Part shown: piece by piece, positions 41,056 to 49,372 of the stretch | Layout: each line of letters opens with the position of its first letter | Numbering within the stretch: the stretch's first letter is position 1 | Assembly (NCBI GenBank): GCA_035295705.1 | Contig: DATGIN010000015.1 | Span: 38,401-102,400, forward strand | Source: Poindextera sp035295705 | Lineage (GTDB): Bacteria > Pseudomonadota > Alphaproteobacteria > Caulobacterales > Caulobacteraceae | Direction: 5' to 3' | Length of the DNA stretch: 64,000 bases | Notes under the pieces: model-generated | The model's database searches: none | Told to the model about the DNA's origin: nothing | What the model saw: only the letters and a program-made list of their open reading frames with translations | Program-made: the position numbers and the translations under genes

Positions 41056-42606
41056 TCAGTCGATGACATAGCCGACCGGGCCCTGGTATGGCTTGTCTGT
41101 CGCGGAGGGTGGGGCCTTGTAGACCTTGTTCATCCGCCCGATCAGGGTGGTCTCGGCGTCGGTGGCGATCTGGTAGCCGTCTGCGGGCGTCTGCAGGTTG
41201 GCTGGGCTGGTCGGATTCACCAGATAGGCAGTGACGATGACGACGAGTTCGGTTTCGCCTGACTGATAGTCGCGCGAGCGGAACAGAGCCCCCAGCACCG
41301 GCAGGTTCATCAGGCCCGGCAGCGAGTCGAGGTCCTGCTTGGTTTCCTCGTTCAGCAGCCCGGCGATCATCATCGAGCCGCCGGACGGCAGCTCGACCAT
41401 GGTCTCGGCACGCCTGACCGTAAGGCCGGGAATGACCAGGGAGGCTGCGTTGGCGCCGTTCGAGATGGTGAACTCGCCCTGGTTGGTGAGCTCGGAAACC
41501 TCGGTGGAGATCTTGAGCGAGACGCGTCCGCCCGACAGCACCACCGGCGTGAAGCCGAGGCCGACGCCGAAGGTCTTGAAGTCGATGGTGATCTGGCCGG
41601 ACGAGCTGACTCCGGTGGGCACCGGGAACTCGCCGCCCGCGAGGAAGCGGGCGGCTTCGCCGGACACGGCCGTCAGGTTGGGTTCGGCCAGCGTGCGGAC
41701 GAGGCCCACGCTCTCGAAGGCGTCGATCGTGGCGTTGGCCTTGTTCAGCCCGTTGGAGCCGATGACGTTCTGCTGCGTCGCCGTGTTCCAGTTGGCGATC
41801 CCGGTCGAGCCGTTCTTGACGATGACCGGGCAGAGCGTGCCGGCGGCGAACCCAGGGCCGCAGGGCTCTTGCATCTCCGGCTGGGTGGTCGTGTCGACCT
41901 GATAGCCCAGGCCCTTCAGACCGCCCAGGATCGCGCCGTTGACCCCGAACGTCGCGGCTTCGCCGAGCAGGAACTGCGGGCTGCCGGCCTGGCCGATCAG
42001 GGCGTTCAGGTTGAAGCCCAGCTGTTTGACCACGGTGCGCTGCATCTCGACCATGCGCACTTTGAGCAGCACCTGCTCGGAGCCGCCGACCGAGAGCATG
42101 TCGACCACCTGGCCGGGCGGGGTCACGAACTGCTGGGCGATCTGCACCGCCTGGTCGCCCGCCTTCAGGTTGGGCACGTCGCCGGAGAGCACCAGGCTGG
42201 TGTTGACCGACTCCACGTGCACGTGGGCGTCTGGGATGAGGCGATGGATCGTCTGCGCGACCGCCCCGAAGTCCTGGTCCACGCGGACGTTGAGCGCCAG
42301 GATTCGGCGTCCGCCGGCGTCGAAGAAGGCCGCATCGGTCGCTCCGGGCGCCAGGCCGACCACATAGATGCGCCGCGGCGAGCGCAGCACCACGTCAGCC
42401 ACCTTCGGGTCGGTGACCAGGACGTCGCGCGCGTCCACCGGCAGGTCGACGATCGCCGACTTGCCCTTCGGGATCGAGATCGTCTGGGCGTTTGCCGTGG
42501 CGAGGTCGACCCGCATCGGGTCGGCGGCCTGCGCGCGCGCCGCGCCTGCGCTTGCGCCGAGGGCGAGCGCGCCGACGAGGGCGAAGACAAGGCGGATCGG
42601 TCTCAT
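41056..42606 (-). CDS. cpaC: Flp pilus outer-membrane secretin, RcpA/CpaC type
   Basis: 516 aa. Signal peptide over the first 27 residues, an N-terminal pilus-assembly domain (IPKGKSAIVDLPVDARDVLVTDPKVADVV region, here split across residues 45-75), a BON-like N-domain, then the secretin C-domain with VPTGVSSSGQITIDFKTFGVGL and the final LPVLGALFRSRDYQSGETELV motif typical of secretins. Forms the ring through which the pilus crosses the outer membrane. Overlaps the cpaB stop by 4 bp (ATGA). Confidence 0.93.
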   Translation of the reverse strand: MRPIRLVFALVGALALGASAGAARAQAADPMRVDLATANAQTISIPKGKSAIVDLPVDARDVLVTDPKVADVVLRSPRRIYVVGLAPGATDAAFFDAGGRRILALNVRVDQDFGAVAQTIHRLIPDAHVHVESVNTSLVLSGDVPNLKAGDQAVQIAQQFVTPPGQVVDMLSVGGSEQVLLKVRMVEMQRTVVKQLGFNLNALIGQAGSPQFLLGEAATFGVNGAILGGLKGLGYQVDTTTQPEMQEPCGPGFAAGTLCPVIVKNGSTGIANWNTATQQNVIGSNGLNKANATIDAFESVGLVRTLAEPNLTAVSGEAARFLAGGEFPVPTGVSSSGQITIDFKTFGVGLGFTPVVLSGGRVSLKISTEVSELTNQGEFTISNGANAASLVIPGLTVRRAETMVELPSGGSMMIAGLLNEETKQDLDSLPGLMNLPVLGALFRSRDYQSGETELVVIVTAYLVNPTSPANLQTPADGYQIATDAETTLIGRMNKVYKAPPSATDKPYQGPVGYVID

Positions 42607-43484
42607 TGCAAGGTCACCGTCTCGGGGTTTTGACCGGTTCGAAGGACGCGGACCTGGCCCGTGCTCTGACCGCCCGGCGGCGGTCCCGACGGCTGGTTGG
42701 CGTCCGAGTAGGACCGCAGGGCGAGAATGAGATCCGCCTGCTGGGTCCTGGCCGTCGACAAGGCCTGCACCAGGACCTGTGCGTCGTTCGTCGCGACCTC
42801 GAGCGTCGCGGTCGCGCCCACCTGGCTCTGCTGGCCGTTCTTCGGCTGCTGGCTGTTCTGGTCGACCGCCAGGACGCGGATGTTGCGCAGGACGACCGTG
42901 GCAGCGGCGTTCGGATGGCCCTGCAACAGGTCGACCCGGTCGCCGGGCAGAACGAACCCGCCCGCAGCGTCGACGGCGGTCACCGGGATCGCCATCGCGC
43001 GATAGCCGGGATGCAGGACAACGGCCATGTAGCCGCCTTCGCCGCCACGCACGAGCTTGGTGTTGGTGATCGGCTCGTTGGCCAGAATCTCTTGGCGCAC
43101 GATCGAACCGCTGAGCTGGTCGACCGGATTGGGCGCCCCGCTGACGGCGGTCGCGGCCGCGTGAACCGTTTGTGCGGCCTGCTCTGCAATGGCCCCGGCG
43201 CCGCTCGGGACGACCCGTGCGCCCTGTCCGTCCGTGATGAAGGCAGGGTTGATGGCCGTCGCCGGCCAGTCCTGCCAGGTGACGTCGTTGGCCGAGAGGC
43301 GTGTGCCGACCGCCATGTCGTGCTTGGCGACCAGAACCCGCGCCATCGGTTGCGAGGCAGGGGCCGCGGCCACCACCACCGGCGGCGCCGGCTTGTGCCG
43401 CGTCATCATGCCGAAGATCAGGGTGATGCCCAGCGCGCCGACCGCAGCGATCGCTAGAACTATGAAGATTCGGGCTCGACCCAT
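42603..43484 (-). CDS. cpaB: Flp pilus assembly protein, CpaB/RcpC
   Basis: 293 aa. An N-terminal membrane anchor (IFIVLAIAAVGALGITLIFG, residues about 5-24), the SAF domain (MARVLVAKHDMAVGTRLSANDV, about 48-75, a block slightly split) and the RcpC/CpaB domain with RAMAIPVTAVDAAGGFVLPGDRVDLL. Thought to stabilise the secretin at the periplasmic side. A CtrA-like box lies in the 78-bp gap upstream, so the operon from cpaB may have its own promoter. Confidence 0.92.
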   Translation of the reverse strand: MGRARIFIVLAIAAVGALGITLIFGMMTRHKPAPPVVVAAAPASQPMARVLVAKHDMAVGTRLSANDVTWQDWPATAINPAFITDGQGARVVPSGAGAIAEQAAQTVHAAATAVSGAPNPVDQLSGSIVRQEILANEPITNTKLVRGGEGGYMAVVLHPGYRAMAIPVTAVDAAGGFVLPGDRVDLLQGHPNAAATVVLRNIRVLAVDQNSQQPKNGQQSQVGATATLEVATNDAQVLVQALSTARTQQADLILALRSYSDANQPSGPPPGGQSTGQVRVLRTGQNPETVTLQ

Positions 43485-43530
43485 CGCTGGCGCTCTTTCG
43501 ATGTGTGCGTCGAGCTTGCTGGGCGCATGG

Positions 43531-43545
43531 TTAATGACGCGCTAA
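43531..43545. promoter_or_regulatory. CtrA-like box upstream of cpaB
   Basis: TTAA-tgacgcg-CTAA, one mismatch from TTAA-N7-TTAA, 47-61 bp before the cpaB ATG, in the gap between cpaA and cpaB. Placed where a CtrA-activated promoter would be expected. Confidence 0.55.
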
Positions 43546-43562
43546 GCGGGTGCGACGATTGC

Positions 43563-44081
43563 TCAAAAACTCAACGGGAGGCCCCGGAGGAGCGCGCTGC
43601 CCGGAAAGGCGATGAGTGCGCCCACCGCGATCGCGACGCCATAGGGCACGGCTTCGCCTGACGTCGTGAGCTTGGCGACCCATGGCGGAGCACCGGCCAG
43701 ATAGGGCTTCAGCCAGGTCGCCCGCACGTTCAGCAACAGAATGGCGAGCGCGCCGCCCGCGAGCGCGCTCGCGATCAGGAACGAAACCACGGAGGGCCAG
43801 CCGAGCCAAAGCGACACCGCTGCGAACAGCTTGGCGTCGCCGCCGCCGATCCAGCCGGCGGCGAAGAGGCCGACAGCGACCAAGAGCGCGCCGAACCCGA
43901 TCGCCATACCGACGCCAATCTCGCCCAGGGGTCGGCCGAGAATCAGCGCCGCCGCGGGATAGGCCGCCGCCAGCGCCAGGTTCAGCCGGTTCGGAATCGT
44001 GTAGCTCGCCGCGTCGGTCAGCGCGGCGCTGATCACCAGCGCGGGGAAGACGGCGAGGGCGGCGAACTGAATGAGCGTCAC
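43563..44081 (-). CDS. cpaA: Prepilin peptidase, CpaA/TadV type
   Basis: Type IV prepilin peptidase of the short TadV class, 172 aa, with about six hydrophobic segments. Both catalytic Asp motifs are present: ALTDAASYTIPNRLNL near the N-terminus and GGGDAKLFA (GxGD) near the middle. It processes the pilin PilA and the pseudopilins. The GTG at 44081 gives the standard N-terminus; further in-frame codons upstream (to 44267) are of poor quality. Separated from pilA by 325 bp with a strong terminator, so cpaA must have its own promoter or depend on readthrough. Confidence 0.9.
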   Translation of the reverse strand: MTLIQFAALAVFPALVISAALTDAASYTIPNRLNLALAAAYPAAALILGRPLGEIGVGMAIGFGALLVAVGLFAAGWIGGGDAKLFAAVSLWLGWPSVVSFLIASALAGGALAILLLNVRATWLKPYLAGAPPWVAKLTTSGEAVPYGVAIAVGALIAFPGSALLRGLPLSF

Positions 44082-44406
44082 GGTCAGGCCCCGACGGAAG
44101 CTTTGCGCCACGATCGGAGCGACAGGTGAACGAAGGGTTGCGCCCCCTCGGTCAGTCGAGCGCAGCCCGCCCGAGCCGTCTGGTGCGACAGGACGCCACG
44201 CCCGCGCGATGCGCCGCCACGTCGTGAGGTTAGCCCGCGCGCGGCTCTCGGCGGCGGCCGGCGCCAATCCAGGGTCGGCCGGCGGCCATCGCAGCGGCGA
44301 GCCCGATTCGCAAAGGCGCGGTCGGCGGCAGCCGGCCGGGCCAAAAGGAAAGGGCCGCGGCGCTTGCGCCGCGGCCCTCGCGAAACTCGAGATCGTCGAA
44401 CGCGAA
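44082..44406. other. pilA-cpaA spacer
   Basis: 325-bp gap between cpaA and pilA. The pilA-proximal end holds the pilA terminator (44342-44377). The remainder is very GC-rich and I see no gene in it; in-frame codons on the minus strand upstream of cpaA look non-biological. A promoter for cpaA must lie here if cpaA is not read through from pilA, but I cannot point to clear hexamers. Confidence 0.5.
44342..44377 (-). terminator. Rho-independent terminator of pilA
   Basis: Perfect inverted repeat GGGCCGCGGCGC / GCGCCGCGGCCC with a 2-nt core (44352-44377), followed on the minus strand by TTTCCTTTTGG. The strong stem and T-rich tail 30 bp past the pilA stop fit an intrinsic terminator that would let pilA be expressed much more strongly than the cpa operon. 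Confidence 0.85.
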
Positions 44407-44568
44407 TTAGACGTTCGAAGCGACCGTGTTGAACTTCGTGCTGAGGTTCGTGCCGACCGTGGTCACCGCACCGATGATCACGACGGCGATCAGAGCGACG
44501 ATGAGGCCATACTCGATGGCCGTGGCGCCCGACTCGTTCTTTGCGAAACGCGAAACGAACTTGGACAT
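44407..44568 (-). CDS. pilA: Flp/Fap-type major pilin
   Basis: 53-aa prepilin, the major subunit of the polar pilus. The sequence MSKFVSRFAKNESG is the leader; cleavage after G14 leaves A15 at +1 with the conserved E19 at +5 and Y20 at +6 (TAIEYGLI), followed by a hydrophobic helix (VALIAVVIIGAVTTVG). GGAG with an 8-nt spacer precedes ATG 44568; an in-frame start at 44610 lacks this. First gene of the cpa locus, with a strong terminator downstream and a CtrA-like box upstream. Confidence 0.95.
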   Translation of the reverse strand: MSKFVSRFAKNESGATAIEYGLIVALIAVVIIGAVTTVGTNLSTKFNTVASNV

Positions 44569-44900
44569 TGCTTGATCTCCTGATTCAGCAAGCGTTGGAT
44601 GGAGGATCAAGCCATCCGGCCTGCTCGCCCCTGATACACGAGCGAATTTGCACCCCCTCGCTTAATACGCAGTAAACAGAAGAGTATTGCCGAGAATATT
44701 TGTTGGTTTACGGACGTTTATTATGATTATCTCTTAACCAGGTTGTTTGCGTCGATGTCGCGCCGAAGTCCCGCACTCTTTATGGACTCGTGCGCGCGGC
44801 GCGCGCCCCCGCGCGACCGGCGCCGGCGGCTTTCAGACTTTGTTGACCATTCCGCCGTCAGTCTCGGCCGCGCGAGAAGCCTTCAACGTGGAGGGCGCCC
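44569..44900. promoter_or_regulatory. Divergent control region between pilA and the pilus N-domain gene
   Basis: 332-bp gap with a distinctly A/T-rich core (about 44640-44750) in an otherwise GC-rich window, as expected of a promoter region. It contains the CtrA-like box at 44662-44676 on the pilA side and a weaker TTAACCA element at 44734-44740 toward the divergent gene. No gene is seen in it. Confidence 0.6.
44662..44676. promoter_or_regulatory. CtrA-like box upstream of pilA
   Basis: TTAA-tacgcag-TAAA, one mismatch from the consensus, about 95-108 bp upstream of the pilA ATG. In Caulobacter crescentus pilA is a known CtrA target. Confidence 0.6.
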
Positions 44901-45395
44901 ATGCGCCGCGCGGTCCCAATATTGGCGATGGCCCTCGCCTTCAGCCTGGTCGCAGAGGCCGTGCTGGCGGCGGTTTCCGGTGGCCTGACGCTGGAAGTCA
45001 GCCGCAGCCGGCGCCTGGTGCTGCCGGGCGTCGCTTCCACTGTGTCGATCGCTGATCCGGCGATCGTCGATGTGGCCATTCTCGATTCTCACAGCATCGT
45101 CGTGGTTGGAAAGGCGTTCGGGGTCACCGACATCGTGATCACCGACCACTCCGGCCGGCTCTTGATGAACAGCCGGGTGTCCGTCGTGCCGATGGATACC
45201 CAGCGCCTCACCGTCATCCGTGGCCCGGCGGCGGCCGACTACGTTTGCGTAAGCCGCTGCTCGCCGGCGGTGAGCGGGGCGACATCCTCCGCCACGACCC
45301 AGACGCCGGGTCAGCCCGCGTCCGAGACCGAGACCCCGGCCGTAACGACGCCGCAGGTGAACGCGGCGCCGGCGGCGCCCCGTTCGCCGCCATAG
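44901..45395 (+). CDS. Pilus assembly N-terminal domain protein (CpaC N-domain-like)
   Basis: 164 aa. Signal peptide (residues about 1-23), then a domain resembling the N-terminal pilus-assembly domain of CpaC (SRSRRLVLPGVASTVSIADPA, which is split as residues about 35-55, VVVGKAFGVTDIVITD). The C-terminal 45 residues are Thr/Pro/Ala-rich low complexity with two Cys in VCVSRCSP. GGAGGG with a 5-nt spacer precedes ATG 44901. It is transcribed away from pilA. It has no secretin domain; likely an accessory periplasmic subunit of the Flp apparatus (inference). Confidence 0.75.
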   Translation: MRRAVPILAMALAFSLVAEAVLAAVSGGLTLEVSRSRRLVLPGVASTVSIADPAIVDVAILDSHSIVVVGKAFGVTDIVITDHSGRLLMNSRVSVVPMDTQRLTVIRGPAAADYVCVSRCSPAVSGATSSATTQTPGQPASETETPAVTTPQVNAAPAAPRSPP

Positions 45396-45428
45396 GCCGC
45401 TGAAGCCTCCTGCGCCGGCCCGAGTCGC

Positions 45429-45443
45429 TTAAACGTCGATTAG
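45429..45443. promoter_or_regulatory. CtrA-like box upstream of the TadE gene
   Basis: TTAA-acgtcga-TTAG, one mismatch from TTAA-N7-TTAA, ending 24 bp before the TadE-like ATG at 45468. Confidence 0.5.
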
Positions 45444-45467
45444 GGACGTTGGATTAGGGTCGCGTCC

Positions 45468-46022
45468 ATGCGAGGCCTCTCAAGCGTTGGGCGCGTCCTT
45501 TGCCGCAGCGTGCGGCGCTTTGCGCTCGCGCGGCGCGGCGCCGCCGCCGTCGAGTTCGCGTTGGTCGCGATCCCGTTCCTGATGCTGACCTTCGGCATCA
45601 TCGAGATCGGTCTCATCTACTTCGTTTCGATCTCGCTCGAGAACGCGACCTATGCGGCGGCGCGTCAAATCCGCACCGGCCAGCTGCAGTCGGGCGGCGG
45701 CTCGACCGCCACGGCGTTCACGACGCTGGTCTGCAACAACATGAGCTGGATGGGCGCGTCCTGTACGTCCAATCTTTCGGTCAGCGTCCAGACGTTCTCG
45801 AGCTTCCAGTCCGTTTCCGGCTCGAACCCGGTCCAGAACGGTCAGGTCAACAAGAACAATCTCCCCTTCCAGATGGGCGGACCCGGCGACATCGTGCTGG
45901 TGCAGACCTTCTATCAATGGACGGTCATCGCGCCGGCGCTAGACCACATCGGAACGCCTTTGACCGGCGGCAAGACGCTGCTGCAGGCGACCGCCGTATT
46001 CCGCAACGAGCCCTACGCCTGA
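45468..46022 (+). CDS. TadE-like pseudopilin
   Basis: 184 aa. The TadE/G signature is clear: RRGAAAVEFALVAIPFLMLTFG near residues 22-43 (prepilin-peptidase site before AAAVEFAL, conserved Glu), a single hydrophobic helix, then a soluble domain with a CNNMSWMGASC Cys pair. Minor pseudopilins of this type are needed for Flp pilus assembly. The TGA overlaps the next ATG in TGATG, so the pair is co-translated. Confidence 0.88.
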   Translation: MRGLSSVGRVLCRSVRRFALARRGAAAVEFALVAIPFLMLTFGIIEIGLIYFVSISLENATYAAARQIRTGQLQSGGGSTATAFTTLVCNNMSWMGASCTSNLSVSVQTFSSFQSVSGSNPVQNGQVNKNNLPFQMGGPGDIVLVQTFYQWTVIAPALDHIGTPLTGGKTLLQATAVFRNEPYA

Positions 46023-46570
46023 TGCGCGACACGCGGAAATCGCCGATCGCGCGCGTTGCGAAGGACAAACGAGGCGTCTCGGCGATCGAGTTCGCCTTCA
46101 TCGCGCCCGTTCTGATCCTGGCCTATTTCGGGTTGGCGGAGCTCTGCGGAGCGATGCTGGCGGAGCGCAAGGCGAGCCATGCCGCCTCGGCGATCGGAGA
46201 CCTGGTGGCGCAAGCAACCAGCATCCACGACAGCGACATTTCGAACATCTTCGCCATCGGAGGGCTGATCCTCGCGCCGGACCCGAGCACGACGCTCGGC
46301 ATGCGCGTCACCTGCGTTCAGGCCGATTCGACGGGGGCGACCACGGTAGGCTGGAGCGATGCGAGCGGCACGCTGACCGCCAACACCAAAGGCAGCCCCA
46401 TCACCATTCCGGCGAACATGATTGGGCCCAGCCAGAGCATCATCCGCTCCGACGTGACCTACATCTACAACGTGCCCGTCGCGTATCTGCTGCCCAGCGC
46501 GTTCACCTACAACGAAACCTTCTATCTCCGTCCGCGCCTGGTCGACCCGATCCCGCGCATCAGCCCCTGA
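46022..46570 (+). CDS. TadE/TadG-like pseudopilin
   Basis: 182 aa. N-terminal signature KRGVSAIEFAFIAPVLILAYFG (block residues 18-39, conserved Glu in AIEFAF), followed by a soluble domain with no von Willebrand domain, so TadE-like in size although in the second position. Ends with YLRPRLVDPIPRISP. Start overlaps the previous stop (TGATG). Likely partner of the upstream TadE-like protein. The 241 bp that follow (46571-46811) hold no gene I can support. Confidence 0.83.
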   Translation: MRDTRKSPIARVAKDKRGVSAIEFAFIAPVLILAYFGLAELCGAMLAERKASHAASAIGDLVAQATSIHDSDISNIFAIGGLILAPDPSTTLGMRVTCVQADSTGATTVGWSDASGTLTANTKGSPITIPANMIGPSQSIIRSDVTYIYNVPVAYLLPSAFTYNETFYLRPRLVDPIPRISP

Positions 46571-46811
46571 GGGGACGCGGGCTCCGGAAAGATCGGCGGC
46601 CGAGCAACCACCTGGCGTCCAGGGCTAGCGCCGAAAGCGGCGCGATCGCCGTGGATGAAGATTGCAAAAGCCGTCCAACGACGGTTGCACGTTACCGCTG
46701 CATCGTACTGTATAGGTTGTTGGCGGACTTTGCTCAGCCTGGTCTGTTCAAGACCGGATCGAAATAACGCGACATGCGGCCGAAACGCGCCACTGCAACG
46801 GTTGCTGCTGG

Positions 46812-47822
46812 ATGACCCGGCCGCCCCACATCCTGATCGCGTGCATGCCGAAGTCGGGCTCGACCTTCCTGTCGAGCGTCATCGCCGAGCTGCCGGGCTT
46901 CAGGCGCGCGCACCTGACCCCGGCTTACGGACGCAGAGAACAGGAGCTTGACCGCGCCTGCCTGCGCCAGGCCGACCCGCACGGCTACGTCGCCCAGCAT
47001 CACGTCCGCTACAGCGCCTGGACGGCCCGCATGAGCCATGAGCACGGCCTGGCGCCCGTCGTCCTGGTGCGGAACCTGCCCGACGCCGTCGTCAGCCTGC
47101 GTGACCATCTGCGGCGCGAGTCGGTCGCCTCGCCGATCTTCCACGCCGAGGCGCATCACGCCAGCCTCGACGACGCAACCCTCGAGGCCATGATCGTGCG
47201 CCTGGCGTTGCCCTGGTACGTGAATTTCTACATGGGCTGGCGGCAGGCGCCGAACGCCCTCTTCGTGACTTACGCCGATCTCGTCGCCGCACCGGTGCAG
47301 ACGGTTCGGCGCGTGCTCGACTTCGCGGGCGCGAGCACGTCCGAGGCGGAGGTCGAGGCCGCCGTGCGCAAAGTTGGGCGCAACCAGGACACCAGAATGA
47401 ACGTCGGGGTCACCGGCCGCGGCGCAACCCTGCCAGCGCCGGTCATGAACGCGCTCCTGGAGCTGCTGGACTTTTATCCGGAGGCCGCTGAGGACCCCTA
47501 CATCCGCGGAACTCGGGACCAAGCCGCTGGACTCATCGCCGGCGCCGTCGAAGGATCGACCGCAGTCGTCTCGCCGCACCATACGGCCGCCGCCTGGCGC
47601 CCAGGAGCGGGCCTGGAGCGCTTTCTGATCCGCTGCGCGCTCCCCGTCGTCATCGCCATCGCTGCGCTGCTGTATTGGATCTGGCCAAATGACGTCGTTC
47701 CGGACGGAACGCACTTTGGCCAGGTGGACGATGTCGCTTTGCTGCTCCTGGGCGGCTTGGTCGCGGGCCGCCTTACGCTGTATCGGCGCGGCCAGCCGAC
47801 GATCAAGCAACGGCCCGCCTAA
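46812..47822 (+). CDS. Sulfotransferase domain fused to DUF1232-type membrane segment
   Basis: 336 aa. The N-terminal part is a PAPS-dependent sulfotransferase: the 5'-phosphosulfate-binding loop PKSGSTF is at 13-19, with VVLVRNLPDAVVSLRDH as the 3'-phosphate region. After about 270 comes a short hydrophobic module with YWIWPNDVVPDGTHFGQVDD at about 288-307, the DUF1232 signature (YxxxPxDxxPD..DD), ending in a basic tail. A soluble sulfotransferase with a C-terminal membrane module is unusual and suggests membrane tethering. The acceptor (lipid, polysaccharide or other) cannot be told. Convergent with the MFS gene, 3 bp apart. Confidence 0.8.
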   Translation: MTRPPHILIACMPKSGSTFLSSVIAELPGFRRAHLTPAYGRREQELDRACLRQADPHGYVAQHHVRYSAWTARMSHEHGLAPVVLVRNLPDAVVSLRDHLRRESVASPIFHAEAHHASLDDATLEAMIVRLALPWYVNFYMGWRQAPNALFVTYADLVAAPVQTVRRVLDFAGASTSEAEVEAAVRKVGRNQDTRMNVGVTGRGATLPAPVMNALLELLDFYPEAAEDPYIRGTRDQAAGLIAGAVEGSTAVVSPHHTAAAWRPGAGLERFLIRCALPVVIAIAALLYWIWPNDVVPDGTHFGQVDDVALLLLGGLVAGRLTLYRRGQPTIKQRPA

Positions 47823-47825
47823 GCC

Positions 47826-49283
47826 CTAAGCGAAATCGCGGTTGCCGCGCCTGAGGAACAGCAGGCCGACGAGGCCGATCGTCAGAAGGATGGTGATCAT
47901 CGCAAAGCCGCCTTGCTGGCTCTTGAAGAGGTGCGTGCCGATGTTGACCATCAACGGCGCGAGCCAGACCGTCGCCGTGCCCGACACCGAGTAGGCGCCG
48001 AAGAAAGCCCCCGTCTGATCCGGCGGTGTGAGGCGCGTGAGCAGGGTGCGGCTGGAGGCGTAGTGGGCGGTGATGAAGATCGCGTTCGAAAAACCGATCA
48101 GCGTGAATATCCACTCCGGCAGCGTGCGGAAGAAGGGCCCGTTCCACATCGGGGCGTGCTGCGCCGGATCGTAGGGCCAGAAGAAGAGGATGCGGTCGGG
48201 CCCCATGCCCAGGAGCGCGATGATGCCGAGCAGCGACATCAGGATCTCGAGCTGTACGGCGCGCCTGGGGCCAAGGACGCCGTCGAAGAAGCGGGCCAGG
48301 AAGCCGCCGATGACCGCGAGCACCGTCAGGATGATGCCGATCACCAGCATCTCGAGCGCGCCCCAGTGCATGACGCCGGTGGCGTAGATGCCGAAAAACG
48401 TCAGGACGGCCGTCATCCCGTCGACGTAGAACGAGCGGGCTACGAGGAAGATGGCGGCGTCGCGGAAGCGGCCCACCGTCGTCACCATGCGCCAAAGGGC
48501 CCGCGCGCCGTTGGCGAACGCTCTCACGACCGAGACCCCGGACCGAGGCGCATCCGGCGTAAACAGCATGATGGGGATGGTCCCCACCAGCAGCAGCACC
48601 GCGCTCATGGGGCCAACCAGGCGTTCCGGCTGATGCAGGGCCTGGCTGAGCCCGAACAGCGGCGTCTTCGGGACCCAGGGCCAGTTGGTGCGGCCGGGCA
48701 GCATGAACGCCCAGGCCAGAAAGACGAAGAGGACCAGCGCAAAAGCGTTGCCCAGCGCGAGCGCCAGGCTGGACGCCTTGTGCGCGCCCCCCATCCCCGC
48801 CGCCCGCACGAGCAGCGAGTTGTGGATCACCTCGGTGTAGCTGAACAGGAGCCCAATGATCGTCGTCATCAGCATGACCAGCAGGATCGGCAGCCCGGAG
48901 CCGTCCGGCTTTGCCCACCAGAGGCCGAACATCAGGGGGATCATCCCCGCCACCGCCAGAGCAAGCCAGCCCTTGCGCCGCCCGAGCTGGTCGATCGAGG
49001 CCCCGAGGAAGGGCGCCGTCGCCATCGTGGCCCAGCCCGAATACTGGCTCCACTGCGAGATGACCTCCTGGCCTGCGGTCGGATTGGAGTGCGGCCATCC
49101 GACCATCACCGAGCCGACGTACGGCATGAAGATGTAGATGATGACGAGGATGACGTAGGGGTCGCGCGCGCCCTCGAAGACCGACCAGGAGACGGCGCCC
49201 AGCGAGAGCCGCTCGGAGCCGATCGGGGTCTCCTCGACCGCGGGCCTGAGATCGCCCTCGGGGAGCGGCAGAAACTCGGTCAA
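47826..49283 (-). CDS. MFS transporter (UMF1/Atg22-like)
   Basis: Major facilitator protein, 485 aa, about 12 hydrophobic segments. Features include SVFEGARDPYVILVIIYIF at the N-terminus and GASIDQLGRRKGWLA after the second segment; these and the distribution of segments resemble the UMF1/Atg22-like group, which exports amino acids or other small compounds in eukaryotes. A cytoplasmic stretch with NGARALWRMVTTVGRF separates the halves. Substrate unknown. The gene stands alone with convergent neighbours upstream of it, so it is likely a single-gene unit. Confidence 0.8.
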   Translation of the reverse strand: MTEFLPLPEGDLRPAVEETPIGSERLSLGAVSWSVFEGARDPYVILVIIYIFMPYVGSVMVGWPHSNPTAGQEVISQWSQYSGWATMATAPFLGASIDQLGRRKGWLALAVAGMIPLMFGLWWAKPDGSGLPILLVMLMTTIIGLLFSYTEVIHNSLLVRAAGMGGAHKASSLALALGNAFALVLFVFLAWAFMLPGRTNWPWVPKTPLFGLSQALHQPERLVGPMSAVLLLVGTIPIMLFTPDAPRSGVSVVRAFANGARALWRMVTTVGRFRDAAIFLVARSFYVDGMTAVLTFFGIYATGVMHWGALEMLVIGIILTVLAVIGGFLARFFDGVLGPRRAVQLEILMSLLGIIALLGMGPDRILFFWPYDPAQHAPMWNGPFFRTLPEWIFTLIGFSNAIFITAHYASSRTLLTRLTPPDQTGAFFGAYSVSGTATVWLAPLMVNIGTHLFKSQQGGFAMITILLTIGLVGLLFLRRGNRDFA

Positions 49284-49372
49284 GCGCCTCTCCCAGGCCT
49301 GTTCCCGTGCGGGGGCGGGCGAACCCTAGCGGGTTTCGGGGCCTTGTCAGCCGGAAACCCGATCCGTCGGCG

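Noticed and set aside
39333..41066. 577-codon plus-strand frame opposite cpaE and cpaD
   Set aside because: Antisense to well-conserved cpa genes and of non-biological composition.
44734..44748. TTAACCA element near the pilus N-domain gene as a fifth CtrA box
   Set aside because: The second half-site (GTTT) has two mismatches; kept only as a note within the control region.
44640..44750. A/T-rich stretch as horizontally acquired DNA
   Set aside because: It is short, lies exactly between divergent genes and is better explained as a promoter region.
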